Positions 32,274 through 32,518 of a DNA stretch of 32,518 bases are shown piece by piece. The stretch covers positions 1 through 32,518 of the forward strand of contig CAJTZL010000032.1 of assembly GCA_910583695.1 (NCBI GenBank). Direction: 5' to 3'. This stretch comes from an uncultured Oscillibacter sp. (GTDB lineage Bacteria > Bacillota > Clostridia > Oscillospirales > Oscillospiraceae). The notes under the pieces are model-generated. The model ran no database searches, was not told where the DNA came from, and saw nothing but the letters and a program-made list of their open reading frames with translations. The translations under genes were made by a program, and so were the position numbers. Every line of letters begins with the position of its first letter. The first letter of the stretch is position 1.

Positions 32274-32463
32274 CCCCTTTTTTGAAAAAAACTCGAAAAA
32301 TTTTTCCCGCCGCCTCAGCCTTGCCGCGGGCAACGCGATGCGGCGTACCCCTGGGCCCCCGCCGGAAGGCAAGCGAAACGGTTCCGGTGGGGAAGCGAAG
32401 AAATCCCCCGCCGCAGCTTTCCGCCAAAAGCGGGAAACAGAACGGTAAGGGGAATTTCTGCGT
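32274..32463. other. Spacer between tRNA-Gly and tRNA-Cys, no gene seen
   Basis: This stretch has an AT-rich part with A and T runs (32280-32307) and a GC-rich remainder. A CCGCCAAAAGCGG hairpin lies near 32420. I see no supported coding sequence or further RNA gene. Confidence 0.5.
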
Positions 32464-32518
32464 TGGAGCGGGCAACGAGGCTCGAACTCGCTACCTCCAC
32501 CTTGGCAAGGTGGCGCTC
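32464..32518 (-). tRNA. tRNA-Gly (anticodon GCC), cut by the window edge
   Basis: The minus-strand 3' portion is present. The anticodon stem-loop CACCTTGCCAAGGTG gives anticodon GCC, then come the variable region, a GCGAGTTCGAGCCTCGT T arm, the 3' acceptor strand TGCCCGC, U73 and encoded CCA (32466-32464). The 5' acceptor strand and most of the D arm lie beyond base 32518. Confidence 0.88.

Noticed and set aside
32044..32448. A 134-residue plus-strand frame at the end of the window
   Set aside because: It reads through the complement of tRNA-Cys and its promoter and terminator, so it cannot be a gene.

Overview
The window looks like a chromosomal stretch from a high-GC (by eye about 60-65%), anaerobic, low-complexity-envelope Firmicute of the clostridial type. 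An Oscillospiraceae relative (Flavonifractor/Oscillibacter-like) is my best guess. The evidence is a Gram-positive-style acetylase lysine/DAP pathway, a lysine riboswitch, a V-type ATPase operon in the Enterococcus ntp order, a DUF4358-type lipoprotein beside MBOAT and DHHW genes, a NiaR repressor and a HisZ-type HisG. The genus is inference; no rRNA is present.

Layout. (1) 1-4067: lysine/diaminopimelate block. dapA-dapB-dapH run on the minus strand behind a lysine riboswitch and its terminator. dapL is transcribed divergently. Together they cover aspartate semialdehyde to LL-diaminopimelate by the acetylated route, except for the aminotransferase. (2) 4108-6393: ktrB-ktrA potassium uptake plus a 60-residue unknown protein. 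(3) 6400-10720: threonine aldolase (minus) and a divergent cassette of lipoprotein, MBOAT O-acyltransferase and DHHW protein for acylation of an exported polymer. The two directions start from promoters that overlap each other completely. (4) 10726-13289: an endonuclease/exonuclease/phosphatase-fold protein (minus) and class II fumarase (plus). (5) 13290-17289: a fused hisZ-hisG and hisD, flanked on both sides by copies of a diverged non-coding repeat. Two of the copies form a very large palindrome between hisD and metG. (6) 17290-21843: metG, a decayed gene remnant, a 49-bp tandem duplication, and a niaR-MATE transporter pair. (7) 21888-22947: a lower-GC stand-alone formyltransferase and a short unknown protein. 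(8) 22970-31957: a complete V-type ATPase operon (H/G-I-K-E-C-F-A-B-D) whose rotor subunit has the sodium-site residues, interrupted between F and A by a cluster of hairpins. (9) 31958-32518: terminators, tRNA-Cys and the 3' part of tRNA-Gly, both minus.

Most genes are ordinary housekeeping genes. I did not find a convincing wholly new system. The most unusual items are the HisZ-HisG fusion with a possible internal start, the large palindrome and its repeat family, the hairpin cluster inside the ATPase operon, the mutually exclusive promoter pair, and the pseudogene/tandem duplication next to the MATE gene.
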